64,000 bases of DNA from Betaproteobacteria bacterium HGW-Betaproteobacteria-7 (lineage in GTDB: Bacteria > Pseudomonadota > Gammaproteobacteria > Burkholderiales > Rhodocyclaceae): positions 62,001 through 126,000 of the forward strand of contig PHCE01000012.1 of NCBI GenBank assembly GCA_002840765.1, written 5' to 3'. This document shows, piece after piece, positions 41,799 through 51,141 of the stretch. Both the position numbers and the translations under genes were made by a program. A model generated the notes under the pieces. That model was not told where the DNA came from and did not search any database. It saw only the letters and a program-made list of their open reading frames with translations. The stretch's first letter is position 1. Each line of letters opens with the position of its first letter.

Positions 41799-42323
41799 AT
41801 GCTCAGCGGACTGCAAAGAATCCTCGTCGTACTGGCGGCACTGCTCGTCGGGGCCTGCGTTGCCTACGGCGGGCTTGGCCTGCAGCCCGGTGTGGCCACC
41901 GTCGACGACGTGCAGCGCACGCTGGGCGTGCCGTCCCTGCGCTGGAGCAATCCGGATGGCAGTCAGCAGTTCGCCTATCCCCGCGGCCCGGCCGGTACGC
42001 AGACCTACATGGCCTTCTTCAACCCGGACGGTCGCCTCAGTCGCCTGGAAAACGTGCTGCAGATGAGCCACTTCGCCCGCATACGGCCGGGCCAGGACGA
42101 TCAGGAGGCGATCCTGCGCCTGCTCGGTCCGCCGGTCCCGGCGTGGACCGAATACTTCAAGGCGCGCGACGAACTGGTCTGGGAATGGGCCTTCTGCGAC
42201 GACGGCAACAAGCTGGCCCGCTTCGACGTGCTGTTCGACGGCACCTCCGGCCTCGTCCGCAACACCTTCCAGCGTCCGGACCGGCGCGGCCCGCAGGGCG
42301 TGGTTCCTTTTTGCGGCCAGTAG
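41799..42323 (+). CDS. Putative outer-membrane lipoprotein, BamE/SmpA-like
   Basis: A 174-aa lipoprotein. The signal peptide ends in the lipobox LLVGAC (Cys20). The mature part begins GLQPGVATVDDVQRTLGVPS, which resembles the start of BamE/SmpA-OmlA domains, and it repeats a similar pattern later (IRPGQDDQEAILRLLGPP). This suggests two small alpha-beta units. Function is not known. It starts 40 nt after hoxW; the longer open frame from 41637 is inside hoxW. Co-transcription with the hydrogenase is possible but not proven. Confidence 0.75.
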   Translation: MLSGLQRILVVLAALLVGACVAYGGLGLQPGVATVDDVQRTLGVPSLRWSNPDGSQQFAYPRGPAGTQTYMAFFNPDGRLSRLENVLQMSHFARIRPGQDDQEAILRLLGPPVPAWTEYFKARDELVWEWAFCDDGNKLARFDVLFDGTSGLVRNTFQRPDRRGPQGVVPFCGQ

Positions 42324-42401
42324 GGCAACGGCGAAATAGTTGATCCGCATCATGGGCCGGCTGCCGGTTCGCGCCCAAGATGCATCCGGGACACAGCCCT
42401 T

Positions 42402-43136
42402 ATGGCCGGTTTCCTGATCGACATGACATTCCTTGAGAAAGTATTTGCGGCGACTGCGGTCGCCGTCTTTTTTCTGCCGGCCGGCGCCGCCGAGCCGGCC
42501 GATACCCGCTATGCGGCGCTGGCAAGCCTGACACCGGCGGAATTGCTGGCCGAGCGGGGGCGGGCGGTCGAGTTCGACATCGATCTGGCGGCCAGCCCCG
42601 GCTACAGCATCGAGCTGGAGGGCGAGCGGGCGGCGGTGCGCTACCGCATGGCCTTCAACCAGATTGCCGAGGGCTGGAGCTGGCGGCCGCAGGCCGACCC
42701 GGCAGTCGAGGATTACTACCGCTTCAAGTCCCTGCCGTTGCAGTCGGTCGCCGTCGAGCGTGGCGAATACGAGCAGGAGGACAAGATCGGCACGCCGCAG
42801 CGGATGAAGGTCAGCTGGCGCTACGACTACTTTCTGGCCTTCGAGAACCTGTACGACTTTTATGCCCGCCGCGCTGACGACGACGCCGGCTTCAGCGCCG
42901 ATCTGCCGGCCGGCCTGGCCTCGCATCTCGGCCTGCGCGCCAAGGCCCGGCTGATCGAACCGGTGATCGGCGAGAGCACGACCTTCTGGAAGGCCACCCA
43001 TGCCCAGCCGACCGACTTCACGCTGAAGAAGCGCTATCTGGTCGGCGTGCTCGACGAAGTCGATTTCATCGATACGGCGAACGGCCGGGTCGTCTGCCGC
43101 ATCCTGCCCGGCAGCGATCGCTGCAGGGCGCCGTAG
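42402..43136 (+). CDS. Exported hypothetical protein
   Basis: A 244-aa secreted protein with no family assignment. A signal peptide (KVFAATAVAVFFLPAGAAEPA) ends near residue 30. The mature part is acidic and beta-rich, with many Tyr/Phe (RYDYFLAFENLYDFYARRADDD) and two Cys near the C-terminus (CRILPGSDRC). The second ATG at 42423 would place the signal peptide closer to the start and is equally possible; neither has a strong Shine-Dalgarno. Confidence 0.65.
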   Translation: MAGFLIDMTFLEKVFAATAVAVFFLPAGAAEPADTRYAALASLTPAELLAERGRAVEFDIDLAASPGYSIELEGERAAVRYRMAFNQIAEGWSWRPQADPAVEDYYRFKSLPLQSVAVERGEYEQEDKIGTPQRMKVSWRYDYFLAFENLYDFYARRADDDAGFSADLPAGLASHLGLRAKARLIEPVIGESTTFWKATHAQPTDFTLKKRYLVGVLDEVDFIDTANGRVVCRILPGSDRCRAP

Positions 43137-43179
43137 CGCCCCGGTCGGCGCCGGCCCGCTGCGCTGCTAGCATGCCGCC

Positions 43180-44595
43180 ATGAGCCTCTATCACGACCTC
43201 GCCGAGCGCACCGAGCGCCTGATCAGTGCCGGCGTGCTGCGCGCCGGCGACAAGCTGCCGTCGGTGCGCCAGGCCTGCGGCACGCATGGGGTCAGCCCGA
43301 TTACCGTGACCCAGGCTTACTACCTGCTGGAGAGCCGCGGGCTGATCGAGGCGCGGCCGAAATCCGGCTACTTCGTCCGCGCCCGCCTCGGGCGCAGCCT
43401 GCCGGAACCGGAGATGACGCATCCAGTCGGCGGTTCGACGGCGCTGCAGGTCAGCGATTTCATTTTCCAGATTCTCGACAGCGTCCGCGATCCGGCGGTG
43501 GTGCCGCTCGGTTCCAGCTTTCCCAGCCCCTACCTGTTCCCGCTGGCCAAGCTCGGACGCTTTCTGGCCAGCGCTGCCCGGCATTTCGATCCGCTGGCCA
43601 CCGTTACCGACCTGCCGCCCGGCAATGAGGAACTGCGCCGCCAACTGGCCTTGCGCTACTTGGCGCAGGGGGCGTCATCAGTGTCGCCGCAGGAAATCGT
43701 CATCACTTCCGGGGCGATGGAAGGCCTCAACCTGTGCCTGCAGGCGGCGACGCAGCCGGGCGACCTGATCGCCGTCGAGTCGCCGACCTTCTATGCTGGC
43801 CTGCAGGCCAGCGAGCGGCTGGGGCTGAAAGTGATCGAGATTCCCAGCCATCCGCGCGAGGGTGTCAGCCTCGAGGCGCTGGCAGAGGCGCTGCGCCGGC
43901 ATCCGGTCACGGCCTGCCTGCTGATGCTCAATTTCGCCAACCCGACCGGCAGCCTGGTCAGCGACGAGCGCAAGAAGGCGCTACTCGAACTGCTCTACCG
44001 CCACCAGGTGCCGCTGATCGAGGACGACGTCTACGCCGAGCTGTACTTTGGCCGGCAGGCGCCGCGCTGCAGCAAGGCCGACGATCCGGACGGGCTGGTC
44101 ATGCATGTCTCGTCCTTCTCCAAATGCCTGGCACCGGGCTACCGCCTCGGCTGGGTGGCGGCCGGCCGCTTCGCCCGGCAGGTGCAGCGGCTCAAGCTGT
44201 CGACCAGCCTGGCCACCACCGGGCCGGTGCAGATCGCGCTGGCCGACTACCTGAAGCAGGGCGGCTACGAAAGCCACCTGCGCCAGTTGCGGCGGCGCCT
44301 GGCCGAACAGGAGGCCGGTCTGGTCGAGGCCGTGGAGCGGCATTTTCCGGCCGGCACCCGGCTGGCCCGGCCGCGGGGCGGTTATTTCCTGTGGCTGGAA
44401 CTGCCGCGTCCGGTCGATACCCTGGTTTTGCACCAGCAGGCGCTGGCTCGCGGCATCAGCATTGCGCCGGGGCCGATCTTCTCGGCCAAGCGCGAATTCG
44501 CCCATTACCTGCGGCTCAATTTCGGCCACCCGGATTCGCCCGCCCGTCAGGAAGCCATGGCGACGCTCGGGCAGTTGATCGCCGCCCAGCTATAG
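43180..44595 (+). CDS. MocR-type GntR/aminotransferase-like regulator
   Basis: PLP-dependent MocR transcription factor (471 aa). Residues 1-75 are a GntR winged helix (LISAGVLRAGDKLPSVRQACGTHGVSPITVTQAYYLLE). The rest is a fold-type I aminotransferase with the PLP lysine Lys315 in SSFSKCLAPGYRLGW. Family members regulate vitamin B6, GABA, taurine or amino acid genes; the target here is unknown. The 3' end overlaps the end of norF by 6 nt (convergent). Confidence 0.9.
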   Translation: MSLYHDLAERTERLISAGVLRAGDKLPSVRQACGTHGVSPITVTQAYYLLESRGLIEARPKSGYFVRARLGRSLPEPEMTHPVGGSTALQVSDFIFQILDSVRDPAVVPLGSSFPSPYLFPLAKLGRFLASAARHFDPLATVTDLPPGNEELRRQLALRYLAQGASSVSPQEIVITSGAMEGLNLCLQAATQPGDLIAVESPTFYAGLQASERLGLKVIEIPSHPREGVSLEALAEALRRHPVTACLLMLNFANPTGSLVSDERKKALLELLYRHQVPLIEDDVYAELYFGRQAPRCSKADDPDGLVMHVSSFSKCLAPGYRLGWVAAGRFARQVQRLKLSTSLATTGPVQIALADYLKQGGYESHLRQLRRRLAEQEAGLVEAVERHFPAGTRLARPRGGYFLWLELPRPVDTLVLHQQALARGISIAPGPIFSAKREFAHYLRLNFGHPDSPARQEAMATLGQLIAAQL

Positions 44596-44898
44596 GGTCG
44601 CCCAGCGGGCCAGCTGGTGGCCGTAGAAGGCGGTCAGCAGCAGGGCGATCGGGGTGAAGGCGATGAAGGCGCGCAGCACGTTGCGGATGAAGGGCGGCGC
44701 CAGTTCGGCCTCGATGAAGCGGCGGGCGACCAGCGTGCCCTTGAGCCAGACGATGGCGGCGACCAGCACCTGCAGCCAGGCGGCGCCGTGGAACCAGTGG
44801 CCGAGCCCGAGGCTCAGCAGGGTCAGCGCGACCAGGGCCAGCCAGGCAGTCGCCAGCGGGGCGAGGGCGGTATTGGGTTGGGCGGGCGTCGGTGCCAT
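44590..44898 (-). CDS. norF: NorF-like cytochrome oxidase subunit IV family protein
   Basis: A 102-aa membrane protein of the cytochrome c oxidase subunit IV/NorF type, with three hydrophobic helices (WLALVALTLLSLGLGHWF, WLQVLVAAIVWLKGTLVARR, and AFIAFTPIALLLTAFYG). In denitrifiers NorF is needed for full nitric oxide reductase activity. It starts 3 nt after norE. The symbol is given by context and homology at family level. Convergent overlap with the MocR gene. Confidence 0.72.
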   Translation of the reverse strand: MAPTPAQPNTALAPLATAWLALVALTLLSLGLGHWFHGAAWLQVLVAAIVWLKGTLVARRFIEAELAPPFIRNVLRAFIAFTPIALLLTAFYGHQLARWATL

Positions 44899-44901
44899 GG
44901 T

Positions 44902-45516
44902 TCAGGCCAGTACGTAGAAGAACGGAAAGATGATCAGCCAGATGATGTCGGTGGCGTGCCAGTAGCTGGCCAGCGACTCGAGGCCGGAGTAGTCCTCGGC
45001 GCTGTAGCCGCCGGTGACGTGGCGGGCGAGTACCCAGAGGATGCCGAGAATGCCCCACACGGCATGCACCAGATGGTTGAAGGTCAGGTAGTAATAGACG
45101 GTGAAGAAGATGCCCGATTCGCCGTTGATGCCGTTGGCCAGGTTCCAGCGGATCTCGAAATACTTGGCGATCGGGTAGCCGAGCGCCACCACCAGCCCGG
45201 CCAGCAGCCAGTACAGCGAGCGCCGGCTGTGCCCGGCGCGCATCGTGGCCACCGAACAGGCGATGAAGAAGCTGCTGGTCAACATCAGCAGGGTGATCAC
45301 CGTGCCGGCGGTGCGCGACAGGCGCTCGGCGCCCTGCTCGAAGGCATCGGGGAAATGGGCGCGGGCGATGAAATAGACGACGAAGAGCACCAGGAACTCG
45401 ACGAACTCGCAGGTGATCCCGACCCAGATGCCCTTGTTGCCCGGGATGTGCCAGGTGGTGGCCGGCGCGCTGGGCGTGCCGGGTGGTTCGGGGGCGGCAA
45501 CGGTGATGGCCGTCAT
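44902..45516 (-). CDS. norE: NorE-like cytochrome c oxidase subunit III family protein
   Basis: Heme-copper oxidase subunit III-type membrane protein (204 aa, five helices) of the NorE group. PGNKGIWVGITCEFVEFLVLFVVYFIAR, the central TGTVITLLML-like helix, YYYLTFNHLVHAVWGILGIL and the C-terminal YWHATDIIWLIIFPFFYVLA are typical. It supports nitric oxide reductase function in denitrifiers. The norCB genes are not here. The start at 45516 (MTAITVAAPEP) is preferred to 45546, because a GAGGAG lies about 10 nt upstream. Confidence 0.82.
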   Translation of the reverse strand: MTAITVAAPEPPGTPSAPATTWHIPGNKGIWVGITCEFVEFLVLFVVYFIARAHFPDAFEQGAERLSRTAGTVITLLMLTSSFFIACSVATMRAGHSRRSLYWLLAGLVVALGYPIAKYFEIRWNLANGINGESGIFFTVYYYLTFNHLVHAVWGILGILWVLARHVTGGYSAEDYSGLESLASYWHATDIIWLIIFPFFYVLA

Positions 45517-45715
45517 GGCGGAAGACTCCTCGATGGATGCCGCCATTGTTGCAGGCGGTGGCGGAAATGACAGGGACAGATGGCGGAATATCGGCCCGGT
45601 ACAGTCGGTGTCCCGGCCGGGTATCTGTGCCTATCGAAAACTTGCATCTCTGAATCTGTTCCTGTCGGGTGCCCGGTGGTGTACTGGCGGCCGTTCACCG
45701 ATCAGGAGCCGTAGC

Positions 45716-47107
45716 ATGAACAAGCCGGTCAGCAAGGTTCGCGAAGCGAAGCTGGAGCTTTACCGCAAGCAGGGAAAAATCCACGCCCGGGCCGTTGACG
45801 GCCGCTTCAACCGCCTGCGCTGGGCGCTGGTCTGGCTGACCCAGATCGTCTTCTACGGCGCCTGCTGGCTGAGCTGGGAGAGCAACGGCAGTAGCCGTCA
45901 GGCGATCCTGTTCGACATCGCCCACGAGAAGCTGTACCTGTTCGGTCTCGTGCTGTGGCCGCAGGATGCGCTGCTGCTGGCGCTCGTGCTGATCCTGGCG
46001 GCAACCGGGCTGTTCCTGGTGACGGCGCTGGCCGGCCGGCTGTTCTGCGGCTTCCTCTGTCCGCAGACGGTCTATACCGCGATCTTCACGTGGATCGAGG
46101 CGAAGGTCGAAGGCGACCACTTGGCCCGGCTGAAACTCGACCGCAGCCCGCCGAGTGCCGGCAAGCTGCTGCGCAAGGCCGTCAAGCACGGCATCTGGGC
46201 TGTCGTCGCGCTGTGGACGGCGATCACCTTTGTCGGCTATTTCACGCCGATCCGCGAGCTGCTGCCCAGCATTGCCGGCTTGCGCACAGGGCCGTGGGAG
46301 GCGTTCTGGCTGATCTTCTATGCCGCCTTCACCTACGTCCAGGCCGGCCTGGCCCGCGAGGCGGTGTGCCAGCATATGTGCCCCTATTCCCGTTTCCAGG
46401 GCGTGATGTTCGATCCGACCACGGCCAACGTCGCCTACGACCGTCAGCGTGGCGAGCCGCGCAGCGCCCGCCGTCAGGGCGCCGGCGGCGGCGACTGCAT
46501 CGATTGCGGCATCTGCGTCGAGGTCTGCCCGACCGGCATCGACATTCGCGACGGCCTGCAATACCAGTGCATCAACTGCGGCCTGTGCATCGACGCCTGC
46601 GACCAGGTGATGGAGCGCATCGGCGCGCCGCGTGGCCTGATCCGCTTCGCCTCGGAGCGTGAACTGGCCGGTGCGCCGGCACCGCAAGGCCTCGGTGGGC
46701 GGCCGCGGGTTGCCGTCTATGGGGCCTTGCTGCTGGTTTTTTCGCTGCTGGGCGGCGGCTATCTGGCCGAGCGTTCGCTGTTGCTGGTCGACGTGCTGCG
46801 CGACCGCGGTGCGCTGTCCCGGGAAACTGCCGAGGGGCGCATCGAGAATGCCTATACCCTGAAGCTGATGAATCTGGACGATGCACCCCGGCAATACCGG
46901 GTCGCCGTCAGCGGCCTGCCCGGGCTGGAGATCGTCGGTAGCGACCAGTTTGCCGTGGCACCGGCGACGATTCGCCCCGTTTCGGTTACCGTATCGGCCC
47001 CGGGCGGGGCGCTACCCTCCGGCATCCGGCCAATCGCCTTCGAGATCGTGGCCGAGCACGACCCGGCGACCCGGGTGCGCGAGCCGAGCAGTTTCGCGCT
47101 GCCCTGA
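45716..47107 (+). CDS. ccoG: Cytochrome c oxidase accessory protein CcoG (RdxA/FixG)
   Basis: Membrane protein (463 aa) needed for copper handling during cbb3 oxidase assembly. It has about five helices, FCGFLCPQTVYTAIFTWIEAKVEG, and QHMCPYSRFQGVMFDP. It also has two [4Fe-4S] ferredoxin motifs (CIDCGICVEVCP and CINCGLCIDACDQ, about residues 261-300). The C-terminal 120 residues form the FixG immunoglobulin-like domain. AGGAG lies 7 nt before the ATG at 45716. Divergent from norE. The cbb3 structural genes are outside the window. Confidence 0.93.
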   Translation: MNKPVSKVREAKLELYRKQGKIHARAVDGRFNRLRWALVWLTQIVFYGACWLSWESNGSSRQAILFDIAHEKLYLFGLVLWPQDALLLALVLILAATGLFLVTALAGRLFCGFLCPQTVYTAIFTWIEAKVEGDHLARLKLDRSPPSAGKLLRKAVKHGIWAVVALWTAITFVGYFTPIRELLPSIAGLRTGPWEAFWLIFYAAFTYVQAGLAREAVCQHMCPYSRFQGVMFDPTTANVAYDRQRGEPRSARRQGAGGGDCIDCGICVEVCPTGIDIRDGLQYQCINCGLCIDACDQVMERIGAPRGLIRFASERELAGAPAPQGLGGRPRVAVYGALLLVFSLLGGGYLAERSLLLVDVLRDRGALSRETAEGRIENAYTLKLMNLDDAPRQYRVAVSGLPGLEIVGSDQFAVAPATIRPVSVTVSAPGGALPSGIRPIAFEIVAEHDPATRVREPSSFALP

Positions 47108-47140
47108 TTTTTATTTGCAACAAACATGGAAAGGAAGCTT

Positions 47141-47398
47141 GTGCGTCAGAGCAACCCACTGGATGCCAGCATGCCCGTCTGGCTTGACGGGCAGGGCGAG
47201 CCCATCGCCTGCATCGAGAAAATCCGGGTGATGAATGACAACTTCGCTGAACTGCAGCGTGTGTTGATTGACGCCCTGGAGGACGGCATCCTGATCGGGG
47301 CCGACGAAGCCCGGCTACGCGCCTGCTTTGCCGCCTTGGCCAACGAGGTGCCGTTGCCGCTGGTGGGCGCTCGTCAGGCAGAAGGGTGCGCCGGCTAG
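47141..47398 (+). CDS. Small conserved hypothetical protein
   Basis: An 85-aa acidic, probably cytosolic protein of unknown function. The core KIRVMNDNFAELQRVLIDALEDGILIGADEARLRACFAALANEV is helical. Similar small proteins occur near respiratory genes in betaproteobacteria (family-level memory only). A GTG at 47141 with AAGGAAG 3 nt upstream is preferred to the ATG at 47126, which has no ribosome site. It lies 33 nt after ccoG, probably in the same transcript. Confidence 0.65.
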   Translation: MRQSNPLDASMPVWLDGQGEPIACIEKIRVMNDNFAELQRVLIDALEDGILIGADEARLRACFAALANEVPLPLVGARQAEGCAG

Positions 47399-47415
47399 TC
47401 GCCAGTCGCAAGTGC

Positions 47416-47859
47416 TCAGCGATAGACGAGGACCGGCACCTTCGAGTGGGTCAGCACCTTGTTGGTTTCGCTGCCGAGCAGGAAGCCACTGATCCCGCGG
47501 CGGCCGTGGGAGGCCATGAAGATCAGGTCGCAGCCGGATTTTTCGGCCGCCTCGATGATCGCCTCGTAGGGCACGTCGCTGGTGGCGGTGAAGGTACCGC
47601 AGGCGACCCCCGCTTCAGCGCACATCGCCTGTACTTCGCCGAGATACTGGTTGGCCTGGTTGTCGGCCATTTCGGCGAATTTCTCCGGAGTTGTCGGGTC
47701 GATCAGCGCGCCTTCGCCGAAGTAGGCAATCGGATATTCGGGTTTGGCAAAAAAAACGGTGACTCTGGCACCCGCCTCGCTGGCGAAGGCGACAGCGCGC
47801 CGTGCCGTTGCCTGTGACAACTCTGAACCATCGGTGGGAACAAGGATGTGCTTGAACAT
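47416..47859 (-). CDS. Universal stress protein UspA family
   Basis: UspA-fold protein (147 aa). It opens MFKHILVPTDGSELSQATARRAVAFA and ends with the ATP-binding pattern MASHGRRGISGFLLGSETNKVLTHSKVPVLVYR (G-x2-G-x9-G-[ST]). Such proteins appear under stress or low oxygen. AGGAGG lies 5 nt before the ATG. It is transcribed toward ccoG and its small follower, divergent from the exonuclease gene. Confidence 0.92.
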   Translation of the reverse strand: MFKHILVPTDGSELSQATARRAVAFASEAGARVTVFFAKPEYPIAYFGEGALIDPTTPEKFAEMADNQANQYLGEVQAMCAEAGVACGTFTATSDVPYEAIIEAAEKSGCDLIFMASHGRRGISGFLLGSETNKVLTHSKVPVLVYR

Positions 47860-47942
47860 GGTCTACCTCCTGGAACGGTCTGCCGGCGTTGCTTTCCGCC
47901 TTGTTCAGGGTCATGCTACGCCAACTCGGGAGGATTTCAAAC

Positions 47943-49355
47943 ATGCGTCTGGGTTTTCACGGAGCAGCCGGCGAGGTCACCGGTTCCTGCACTTTGGTCG
48001 AGGTGGCAGGCTGCCGTTTCCTGGTCGATTGCGGCATGTTTCAGGGTGGTTCGGAGGCGCGCAGCAAGAACCAGCGGGCGCTGAACTTCGGCTTCGATGT
48101 ACGCAAGCTTGATTTCGTCCTGCTTACCCATGCTCACATAGATCATTCCGGGCTGTTGCCGCGCCTGGCCATGCTCGGCTATCGCGGCCCGATCTACGCC
48201 ACGCCGGCGACTATCGACCTGCTCGCAGTACTGCTGCCGGACAGCGCCCATATCCAGGAGAAGGAAAGCGAATGGCTGCTGCGCAACCGCCACCGGCGCG
48301 GCAAGGGGGAGCGCGGCATTCCGGCGCCGCTGTATTCGGTTGAGCAGGCGCTGGCGACCCTGCGCCTGCTGCGGCCGGTGGCTTACGGCGAGGAGTTGCG
48401 GCCGGCGGACGGCGTGAACGTCCGCTTCCATGATGCCGGGCATATTCTCGGTTCGTCCTGGCTGGAAGTGCTGGTCAGCGGCGAGGGCAAGCCCCGGCGC
48501 CTGATCTTTTCCGGCGATCTCGGCCAGCCCGAGCGGCCGGTGCTGCACGATCCCGAAAAACCCGGCGGCAGCGCCGATGTGCTGCTGATCGAATCGACCT
48601 ATGGCGACCGCCGCCATCGTTCGCTGGGGGAAACCGAGGACGAGATTGTCGATGTCGTCGAACGGACTCGGGCGGCCGGCGGCAACCTGATCATCCCGGC
48701 CTTCGCCGTCGGTCGCACGCAGGAAATCATCTACCTGCTGGCCGGCCTGGTGCGCAGTCAGCGCCTGCGGCCGCTGAAGGTCTATGTCGATTCACCAATG
48801 GCCAACACGGCGACGCGTATCACGCTCAACCACAAGGAACTGCTCGATGGCGAAACGCGCGAACTGATCGCCTGGCAGCAGGCGCATCCGGAAAAGATGA
48901 AGCTGGAATTCGTTGCCGATGTTGAACGTTCCAAGTCGCTCAACGCCATCCGCAGCGGCGCCGTCATCATTTCGGCCAGCGGCATGTGCGAGGCCGGACG
49001 GATCAAGTACCACCTGCGCGAGAACCTGCCGCGCCGCGAATGCAGCATCCTGATCGCCGGTTTCCAGGCGGCCGGCACGCTTGGTCGGCGGCTGGTGGAT
49101 GGGGCGCGCCTGGTGCGCATCTTTGGTCAGCAGGTGCCGGTGCGCGCCCGCATCGCCACCGTCGGCGGCCTGTCCGCCCATGCCGACCAGGCGGCACTGC
49201 TCGACTGGCTGGGTGGTTTTCGCCAGGCACCGCGCCATGTCTTTGTTATGCATGGCGAAGCCGGCTCATCGGCCGCATTCACCGCGGCGATCAAGGAACG
49301 TCATGGCTGGCCGGAGGTGCGTCCGCCGCTCCCCGGCGAGTCCGTCAGCCTGTAA
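47943..49355 (+). CDS. Beta-CASP metallo-beta-lactamase exonuclease-like protein
   Basis: MBL-fold RNA-processing exonuclease-like protein (470 aa, YSH1/CPSF type). The metal site HAHIDHSG lies near residue 60, DAGHILGSSWLEV and FSGDLGQPERP follow, and the beta-CASP insertion reads PAFAVGRTQEIIYLL and YVDSPMANTATRI. The C-terminal motifs are SASGMCEAGRIKYHL and GGLSAHADQAALLDWL. GGGAGG precedes the ATG at 47943; an upstream in-frame ATG at 47889 lies in the shared promoter region. It is 37 nt before phaC. Confidence 0.9.
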   Translation: MRLGFHGAAGEVTGSCTLVEVAGCRFLVDCGMFQGGSEARSKNQRALNFGFDVRKLDFVLLTHAHIDHSGLLPRLAMLGYRGPIYATPATIDLLAVLLPDSAHIQEKESEWLLRNRHRRGKGERGIPAPLYSVEQALATLRLLRPVAYGEELRPADGVNVRFHDAGHILGSSWLEVLVSGEGKPRRLIFSGDLGQPERPVLHDPEKPGGSADVLLIESTYGDRRHRSLGETEDEIVDVVERTRAAGGNLIIPAFAVGRTQEIIYLLAGLVRSQRLRPLKVYVDSPMANTATRITLNHKELLDGETRELIAWQQAHPEKMKLEFVADVERSKSLNAIRSGAVIISASGMCEAGRIKYHLRENLPRRECSILIAGFQAAGTLGRRLVDGARLVRIFGQQVPVRARIATVGGLSAHADQAALLDWLGGFRQAPRHVFVMHGEAGSSAAFTAAIKERHGWPEVRPPLPGESVSL

Positions 49356-49392
49356 GATAGGCTTGGCTCAATAGCGCTAAGAGGTAAGGCAA

Positions 49393-51141
49393 ATGTCTGG
49401 CAATACATCGGCAAGGAACGGCAGCGTCAACATGCATGCACACAGCCCGCTGGAAAGTCTGGGTGATTCGGTGAGCAAGGCCATCGATCCCTACGGCGTG
49501 ACCACTTCACTGCTCAACGCGCAGATGGCCTGGCTGCTCCACCCGCAGGAACTGGCGCGAGCGCTCAATTCCCTGTCCGCCGATCTTATTGCCCTGCAGT
49601 CGCACGTCATGAACCGGGCCGTCGGCATCGCCTCGCCCGATGTCATCAAGCCAAATGCCGACGATGCCCGTTTCGCCGACCCGATCTGGACTGACTCGGC
49701 CACCTGGGACATCATCAAGGAGTGGTACCTGGCCTTCACCCACCATCTCGAGGACATGCTCTTCGAGACCCCGGGGCTGTCGGACAAGGAGCGCCGGCGC
49801 TCTGCCTTCTGGCTGCGCAACTGGCTGAACATGGTGGCGCCGACCAATTTCTTCTGGTTCAACCCGGCGGCCATGCGTCGCTTCGTCGAAACCAACGGCG
49901 ACAGCCTCAAGCAAGGCTGGGAAAACCTGCAGCGCGACATCAAGGCGAAGAACATCCTGATGGTCGAGCCGGATGCCTTCACCGTCGGCAAGGATCTGGC
50001 GACGACACCGGGCAAGGTGGTGTTCCGCAACCGCCTGCTCGAACTGATCCATTACGCGCCGACCACCGAGCAGGTGCGGGCAATGCCCATCGTCATCACC
50101 ACGCCGTGGATCAACAAGTTCTACATCCTCGACCTGACGGCGCGCAAGAGCCTGGTCAAGCACCTGACCGATCAGGGTTTCTCGGTGTTCATCACCAGCT
50201 GGAAGAATCCGGATGAAAGTCTGGCCGAAATCCGCTTCGACGACTATCTGGAGGAAGGCGTCGCCGAGGCCGTGCGCGTCGCCTGCGAGTTCTGCAAGGT
50301 GCCGCAGGTCCATCTGGTCGGCTACTGCATCGGCGGCACGCTGGTCAGCACCTACATGGCCTGGGCCAACAAGCGCTATGCTGCCGACAAGATGCCGGTC
50401 GCCCACTGGACGCTGTTCACCACCCTGACCGATTTCGCTCATCCTGGCGATATCGACGTCTTCATCGACGAGTCGTGCATCAACGCACTGGAAGAATCGA
50501 TGGCCAAAAAGGGCTTTCTCGACGGCAACGAGATGGCGGCTTCCTTCCGCATGTTGCGTTCGAACAGCCTGATCTGGAACTACTGGGTCAACAGCTACCT
50601 GCTCGGCGAGAACCTGCCGGCTTTCGACGTGCTGTTCTGGAACATGGACTCGACGCGCATGCCGCAGGCCATGCATTCCTACTATCTGCGCGAGATGTAC
50701 CTGCACAACAACCTGATCAAACGCGACAAACTCAGCATTGCCGGCGAGGACATCGACCTCGACCGCATCACCCAGCCGCTCTACGTGGTGACCGCCGAGG
50801 ACGATCACATTGCGCCGTGGAAGCAGTGCTACCGCATCCGCAAACAGATCAACGTGGCGGCCCCGGTGCGCTTCGTGCTGTCAACCTCCGGCCACATCCT
50901 CGGCATCGTCAATCCGCCGGCCAAACCGCCCAAGCGGGCCTATTGGATCGCCGAGCCGGAGCGCAACGAGCACTGGGAGCACTGGTTCGAGCGTGCCGAG
51001 AAGAAGCCGGGCACCTGGTGGGAAGACTGGACGCGCTGGCTGGGTGAGCGCAGCGGCCCGCTGGTCGAGGCCTATCCGGCCGCCAATCGCAAGTTCCCGG
51101 CCCTGGGTGAGGCACCTGGCAGCTACGTTCTCGAGAAATGA
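49393..51141 (+). CDS. phaC: Class I poly(3-hydroxyalkanoate) synthase
   Basis: PHA synthase (582 aa) that polymerises 3-hydroxyacyl-CoA into storage granules. The lipase-like box is GYCIGG with the nucleophile Cys312. Asp471 (AEDDHIAPW) and His501 (STSGHILGIVNPP) complete the triad. The N-terminal 200 residues carry the class I conserved region (FNPAAMRRFVETNG). It overlaps the next gene as ATGA. phaA is at 14.6 kb; phaB, phaR and phasins are not seen nearby. Confidence 0.95.
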   Translation: MSGNTSARNGSVNMHAHSPLESLGDSVSKAIDPYGVTTSLLNAQMAWLLHPQELARALNSLSADLIALQSHVMNRAVGIASPDVIKPNADDARFADPIWTDSATWDIIKEWYLAFTHHLEDMLFETPGLSDKERRRSAFWLRNWLNMVAPTNFFWFNPAAMRRFVETNGDSLKQGWENLQRDIKAKNILMVEPDAFTVGKDLATTPGKVVFRNRLLELIHYAPTTEQVRAMPIVITTPWINKFYILDLTARKSLVKHLTDQGFSVFITSWKNPDESLAEIRFDDYLEEGVAEAVRVACEFCKVPQVHLVGYCIGGTLVSTYMAWANKRYAADKMPVAHWTLFTTLTDFAHPGDIDVFIDESCINALEESMAKKGFLDGNEMAASFRMLRSNSLIWNYWVNSYLLGENLPAFDVLFWNMDSTRMPQAMHSYYLREMYLHNNLIKRDKLSIAGEDIDLDRITQPLYVVTAEDDHIAPWKQCYRIRKQINVAAPVRFVLSTSGHILGIVNPPAKPPKRAYWIAEPERNEHWEHWFERAEKKPGTWWEDWTRWLGERSGPLVEAYPAANRKFPALGEAPGSYVLEK

